This document shows positions 6,404 through 9,888 of a DNA stretch of 9,888 bases, piece by piece; position 1 is the stretch's first letter; every line of letters starts with the position of its first letter. This DNA is from Kangiella sp. Its GTDB lineage: Bacteria; Pseudomonadota; Gammaproteobacteria; Enterobacterales; Kangiellaceae. The translations under genes were made by a program, and so were the position numbers. Location: NCBI GenBank assembly GCA_002733465.1, contig NVVT01000009.1, forward strand, positions 178,872 through 188,759, read 5' to 3'. The notes beneath the pieces are model-generated. The model did no database searches and had not been told where the DNA came from. It saw nothing but the letters and a program-made list of their open reading frames with translations.

Positions 6404-7219
6404 TTAAGCAACGCGTTTTTGACTTGAAATATCAATCACTAACTCAGTTAAAGCTTCATAAGCAATCACTCCATGTGTATTTGGATATAAACTACTAGGC
6501 GTTTTATTTAATCTTGATGCATCTCTAAACTTCGTATCTACCGGAATAACATCTGACCATAAATGTTCTCTAAATTTCGATTTCATACTCTCATGTGCGT
6601 GTAAAGATGCATTAGTTCTTTGATCATACATGGTGGGAACAATAGTATAACCAATGTCATGCTTTTGAGCTTTAATCACCATATTGATCGTTTGAATCAT
6701 TCTTTCTAAACCTTTGATCGCTAAAAACTCTGTCTGCACGGGAACTAGTAAATTTTGACAAGCTGACAATGCATTGATTAACAAAATCCCCAAAACCGGA
6801 GCACAATCAAACAAAACAAAATCATAATCTGCTTCAAGATATTTTAGAGTCTTTCCAATCGCTAACCCCATTCCTTCCTTGTCATTAAATCTTTTATCTA
6901 ATGTCGCTAAACTCATACATCCAGGCACTAAATCAATAATGGATGTTTCTCGCGTTACTTCATTTCCAATTTTTAGTATAGGTCGCTTTGCTTCTTCATA
7001 AGTTTTAGGGAAATCTAGAAACCACTGAAAAAGTGTTGAATCTAACTCTTCACTATCAAAACCGAAATAAGCCGTTAGCGACGCTTGTGGATCACAGTCA
7101 AGCATTAATACCCTGTGACCTTTTGATGCTAATATTCCAGCAAGCGTTGCAACCGAAGTTGTCTTGCCAACACCTCCTTTTTGATTCGCAATGGTCCAAA
7201 TATTCATTGAACTATCCAT
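6404..7219 (-). CDS. parC: ParA/MinD-type ATPase of the chemotaxis cluster (ParC class)
   Basis: Protein of 271 residues, full length. It carries the deviant Walker A QKGGVGKTT (signature Lys14, P-loop Lys19), Walker A' LMLDCDPQAS (Asp41, Asp43) and Walker B FVLFDCAP (Asp138). The C-terminal VPVQTEF, TIVPTMYDQRTNAS and VIPVDTKFRDAS segments are typical of ParA orphan ATPases. Members encoded beside cheW-like genes localise chemotaxis arrays to the old pole; no parB gene or parS sites lie nearby, arguing against plasmid or chromosome partition. The start at 7219 is preferred because GAAGG lies eight bases upstream; ATG 7207 would start at MNIWTIANQ, closer to relatives, and is possible. It is 35 bases below motD and 26 bases above the ParP-like gene. 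The symbol follows the Vibrio naming and should be read as a class name. Confidence 0.88.
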   Translation of the reverse strand: MDSSMNIWTIANQKGGVGKTTSVATLAGILASKGHRVLMLDCDPQASLTAYFGFDSEELDSTLFQWFLDFPKTYEEAKRPILKIGNEVTRETSIIDLVPGCMSLATLDKRFNDKEGMGLAIGKTLKYLEADYDFVLFDCAPVLGILLINALSACQNLLVPVQTEFLAIKGLERMIQTINMVIKAQKHDIGYTIVPTMYDQRTNASLHAHESMKSKFREHLWSDVIPVDTKFRDASRLNKTPSSLYPNTHGVIAYEALTELVIDISSQKRVA

Positions 7220-7254
7220 TTACACGACCTTCATTATTACTGTCTTTCACTCGA

Positions 7255-8214
7255 TTAATTTTCTGCATTATTATCTTTACCTCGGATCAAAATTCCACCG
7301 CCCGGCAATTTGATGATCTCATATTGCATTTCTTCATCCTTATTTTTAGAATTAAATTTGGAATCACTTATTGGCGCATTACTATTTTCACTCTCAGAAA
7401 AAAGACTGCTGTCTGGAATTCGTTGCTTACGAGAAATTGAAATGACTACTCTTCTATTCTCTTTTCTTCCCGCTTCGGTATCGTTACTCGTCACGGGTTG
7501 ATATTCGCCGTGCCCTTCTACGCTTAATCTATTTGGAATAACATTAAGATTTTGTAACGCTCTGACCACTGCAACGCCCCTTGCGCTAGATAATTCCCAG
7601 TTGGATGGAAATCGTTCGGTAGCAATAGGTATATTATCGGTATGACCATGCACCAAAATAAGTTGTCGATTTTTATTGAGATGTTTCGCAACTTCTTCCA
7701 TTAAAGGACCAGCGCCTTCGTTCAGTTGGTCGTTTCCAGATGGAAATAGTAAACCACTTTTTAACACGACATTAATCCAGTTAGGATCTGACTTTATTTC
7801 TGCTAATTCTTGGTCAATTAAATCGCCCAAGCTGGCTTTAAGACCGTTTTCTAAATCTTTAAACTCTTCACTGGATGCAAAATTTTCTGAATCAATCACT
7901 TCTTGATCTTTTAAATCGTTTTCTGATTCATTTTGATTGATAGACAAATCTGGTTGTTCTGAATTATCACCAGTAATTGGTGTTAAGCTTTTGCTGACCT
8001 CTCCAATTTGAATGGGTTTAGTACTTAATTCTGGAGACTGAAACACACCTTCCAAAGAGACTGAAAGGTCTTTATATTTACTAACATCAACTTGAGAAAT
8101 CGAATAAAGAACAACAAAAAAAGCAAACAATAAAGTAATGAAATCAGCATAGGAAATTAACCAACGGTTAACATCTTGCTCGTGTTCATTTATATTGTTT
8201 CTGACTCTTCTCAC
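7255..8214 (-). CDS. motD: flagellar stator protein MotD (MotB family)
   Basis: Protein of 319 residues that anchors the stator to peptidoglycan. A short basic N-terminus precedes the single membrane helix WLISYADFITLLFAFFVVLYS (about 18-38), with Asp24 as the proton-carrying residue equivalent to Asp32 of E. coli MotB. A plug/linker region follows (about 45-145, rich in Ser, Glu and Asp). The OmpA-like peptidoglycan-binding domain spans about 146-262 (GLLFPSG, ILVHGHTDNIPI, NWELSSARGVAVVRAL, GHGEYQPV, RKENRRVVISI). A 57-residue polar tail follows. The start is GTG at 8214: it matches the expected family N-terminus, and no in-frame ATG occurs before the membrane helix. GGA lies eight bases upstream. 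The gene is 45 bases below motC and the pair should form a proton-driven stator. MotB is the alternative name; the che-operon position favours MotD. Confidence 0.92.
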   Translation of the reverse strand: MRRVRNNINEHEQDVNRWLISYADFITLLFAFFVVLYSISQVDVSKYKDLSVSLEGVFQSPELSTKPIQIGEVSKSLTPITGDNSEQPDLSINQNESENDLKDQEVIDSENFASSEEFKDLENGLKASLGDLIDQELAEIKSDPNWINVVLKSGLLFPSGNDQLNEGAGPLMEEVAKHLNKNRQLILVHGHTDNIPIATERFPSNWELSSARGVAVVRALQNLNVIPNRLSVEGHGEYQPVTSNDTEAGRKENRRVVISISRKQRIPDSSLFSESENSNAPISDSKFNSKNKDEEMQYEIIKLPGGGILIRGKDNNAEN

Positions 8215-8259
8215 AATTTAATCCACAGGAAAATTCAATAGCACATTAATATTTATTGA

Positions 8260-9006
8260 CTAACTTCTTTCAACAAAACCTTCTAATTTCAATTGGATCA
8301 CTCGAGGATTTTCACCTTCAGCAATACAAGCAACACCTTCTAATATCAATTCCATGTAATGAGCTTTTTGCGAAATGACTGCTCGCAACTTATGATAGAC
8401 AGGCAAAAAAAATAAATTCGCAAAACCTATGCCATAAATTGTTGCCACAAAAGCGGTTGCAATCCCCTCCCCTAATACTTCAGGATTGGTTAGGTTACTC
8501 ATCACTTGAATTAATCCTAGAACAGCACCTACTATGCCGATTGTTGGTGAATATCCGCCAAGAGATTCAAACACTCTCGATGCACTCATTAATTCTTTTG
8601 TTGTTACATCGAGTTCAATATAAAGAGCATTTCTAATGGCCTCTGCGTCGTTACCATCAACCAACATATTCAATCCTTTTAATGTATAGGGCTCCATATT
8701 TGGATTGATACTTTTTTCCAAACCAAGTAAGCCTTCTCGTCGTGCTAGATGGCTCCATGATGTAATTTGAATAATTGTTTCTTTCAATGGATAACTAGGC
8801 GTTTTAAAAACCCATCCTAAAATTGATAGTGCTTTAACAAATGTTTTGCCATGGGTTTGCAACATAACCGCACCGACGGTACCTCCAAAGACAATCACAA
8901 AAGCAGCGGGGTTTAATAGAGCGAAGATACTTCCACCCTCAAGCATTTGTCCGCCGAATATTGCACCCAATGCGACTATTATTCCAACAATTGTTAAGCG
9001 ATCCAT
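8260..9006 (-). CDS. motC: flagellar stator protein MotC (MotA family)
   Basis: Protein of 248 residues, the usual length for MotC/PomA-like stator subunits. It has four hydrophobic segments (about 5-23, 31-50, 153-175 and 183-203). The cytoplasmic loop carries the charged cluster HLARREGLLGLE (Arg89, Arg90, Glu97) that contacts FliG in the family. Functional prolines are present at 154 (GYSPTIGIVGAVLGLI) and 202 (FFLPVYHKLR), matching MotA Pro173 and Pro222. The start ATG at 9006 has GAGA eight bases upstream. It is 57 bases below cheB and 45 bases above motD. An ExbB/TolQ identity is unlikely given the MotA-specific loop and the MotB-family partner. Proton rather than sodium coupling is inferred from MotC/MotD context, not proven by sequence. 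Confidence 0.93.
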   Translation of the reverse strand: MDRLTIVGIIVALGAIFGGQMLEGGSIFALLNPAAFVIVFGGTVGAVMLQTHGKTFVKALSILGWVFKTPSYPLKETIIQITSWSHLARREGLLGLEKSINPNMEPYTLKGLNMLVDGNDAEAIRNALYIELDVTTKELMSASRVFESLGGYSPTIGIVGAVLGLIQVMSNLTNPEVLGEGIATAFVATIYGIGFANLFFLPVYHKLRAVISQKAHYMELILEGVACIAEGENPRVIQLKLEGFVERS

Positions 9007-9063
9007 TGGTAATCTCTTTTTTTATTTTGAAAATTTGAATAAATAGTAATACTCATCGCCCTA

Positions 9064-9888
9064 TCACCTAAACTCTTTTAGAATTGCTGGCGCAAACTGA
9101 TCAATAGCCAATTCTCTCTCACTGATGCCTGCTTTAGTCACCGACATAGGCATACCATAAACGACACATGACGCCTCGTTTTGAGACCAAATTCTTGCAC
9201 CACAGGATTTGAGCAAACGACAACCTTCTGTTCCATCAGCTCCCATTCCGGTTAATATTATGCCTAAAACACTTCCTGAAAATACTTTGGATGCTGATCC
9301 AAAAGATATATCAATCGAAGGTGAATATTGTAGTCTTGGCGTTGTCGGTTTAATTCTAATTCTTGCGGAATTTGCAGTACCTTCAAATACCATTTGTTTT
9401 CCACCCGGCGCAACATAAACGGTGCCCGCTTTGAGGGACATACCATCTTCAGCTTCTACAACGTTTAATTGACATAAGCCATTCATTCTTGATGCAAATG
9501 CTCCAGTAAAAGTACCTGGCATATGCTGAGTAATTGTAATTGGGTATGGAAAATTTGCGGGTATTGGTATCAATAATTTTTGCAAAGCTACCGGACCACC
9601 GGTAGATGCACCAATAGCTAATAGTTTGTAGGTTTTTTTTGGCGCATTGTAAGATACATTGGCATTTCTACTAGCTAAAGGTTTTACCTTTTGTGGAGAA
9701 ACTTGCATCGGAGCTTTATATTTTGGTGCTTTGTAAGTTGGAGCCTTTCTGAATATTTTTGCTTGTCCCAGCTCTCTAATTTTTGATTGCAATAATTTAA
9801 TTAAATCATCACTATTACTTGAAAGAGATTCATATGACTTTAATAAAAAATCTGTCGCGCCAGCATCTAATGCATCTAGTGTTATTTT
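9064..9888 (-). CDS. cheB: chemotaxis protein-glutamate methylesterase CheB, N-terminus cut by window edge
   Basis: The frame is open to the right edge; 274 residues are visible. Residues 1-40 are the end of the receiver domain (ITLDALDAGATDFLLKS, with the conserved Lys17), so the phosphorylated Asp lies outside the window. A linker follows with three KAP-type repeats (48-62). The methylesterase domain has the catalytic triad in order: Ser95 in AIGASTGG, His122 in ITQHMPGTF, and Asp218 in LTGMGADG. CheB removes methyl groups from (and deamidates) chemoreceptors in adaptation, and is switched on by CheA phosphorylation. A TTG at 9792 could be mistaken for a start, but the coding sequence clearly continues upstream. 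It is followed after 57 bases by motC in the same orientation. Confidence 0.95.
   Translation of the reverse strand, partial: KITLDALDAGATDFLLKSYESLSSNSDDLIKLLQSKIRELGQAKIFRKAPTYKAPKYKAPMQVSPQKVKPLASRNANVSYNAPKKTYKLLAIGASTGGPVALQKLLIPIPANFPYPITITQHMPGTFTGAFASRMNGLCQLNVVEAEDGMSLKAGTVYVAPGGKQMVFEGTANSARIRIKPTTPRLQYSPSIDISFGSASKVFSGSVLGIILTGMGADGTEGCRLLKSCGARIWSQNEASCVVYGMPMSVTKAGISERELAIDQFAPAILKEFR

Noticed and set aside
6404..7219. ParA-type ATPase as a sign of a plasmid or chromosome partition locus
   Set aside because: No ParB gene or parS-like repeats are present, and the setting between motD and a CheW-like gene identifies the chemotaxis-specific class.
7033..7440. Plus-strand open frame overlapping parC and motD
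   Set aside because: It crosses two convincing genes in antisense and its translation looks like random AT-rich sequence.
8260..9006. MotC as ExbB/TolQ-type transporter subunit
   Set aside because: The charged loop, the two MotA-type prolines and the MotB-family partner with a peptidoglycan-binding domain indicate a flagellar stator.
9064..9792. CheB as a short single-domain protein starting at TTG 9792
   Set aside because: The frame continues upstream with the conserved receiver-domain end (DALDAGATDFLLKS), so the gene is simply cut by the window edge.

Overview
The window looks like a chromosomal segment of a low-GC, motile, Gram-negative gammaproteobacterium, probably marine. All ten supported genes lie on the minus strand, so they are transcribed from high to low coordinates. 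Two lines of evidence point to the gammaproteobacteria. The right half has the cheB-motC-motD-parA-cheW-like order known from Pseudomonas and relatives; Vibrio, as I recall it, lacks the mot pair at this position. The left half encodes secreted and lipid-anchored proteins typical of a Gram-negative envelope. I cannot name the genus.

Right half (5364-9888): the distal part of a polar-flagellum chemotaxis operon. It holds the C-terminal two thirds of CheB methylesterase (cut by the window edge), the MotC/MotD proton stator pair, a ParA/MinD-type ATPase of the ParC class that places chemotaxis arrays at the pole, and a ParP-like protein with a long disordered region followed by a CheW-like domain. 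Gaps are 26-57 bases, so this is read as one operon whose promoter lies outside the window. The conventional cheW and DUF2802 genes that usually follow are absent here.

Middle (4065-5293): an ECF sigma factor and a cupin-type (ChrR-like) putative anti-sigma factor, 15 bases apart. The cupin metal ligands H101/H103/E107/H137 are spaced as in ChrR, but the usual zinc-finger anti-sigma motif is missing.

Left half (1-3707): an envelope gene set made of a secreted DUF4331 protein, a small lipoprotein with an Ig-like domain, a membrane-anchored helical-repeat (TPR-like) protein, and the start of a HupE/UreJ-like protein whose ATG overlaps the preceding stop codon.

The most interesting observation is a shared two-part motif. 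An identical 11-mer (TTGCATCCAAA) is followed 16-17 bases after its GCATCC core by CGTATT, both upstream of the sigma gene (5264-5293) and upstream of the DUF4331 gene (3754-3784). This is the geometry of an ECF promoter. It suggests that the sigma factor activates itself and the DUF4331 gene set, with the cupin protein as sensor. The two halves together would form an uncharacterised envelope stress or metal-related system inserted at the end of the chemotaxis operon. The regulatory link and the function are inference.
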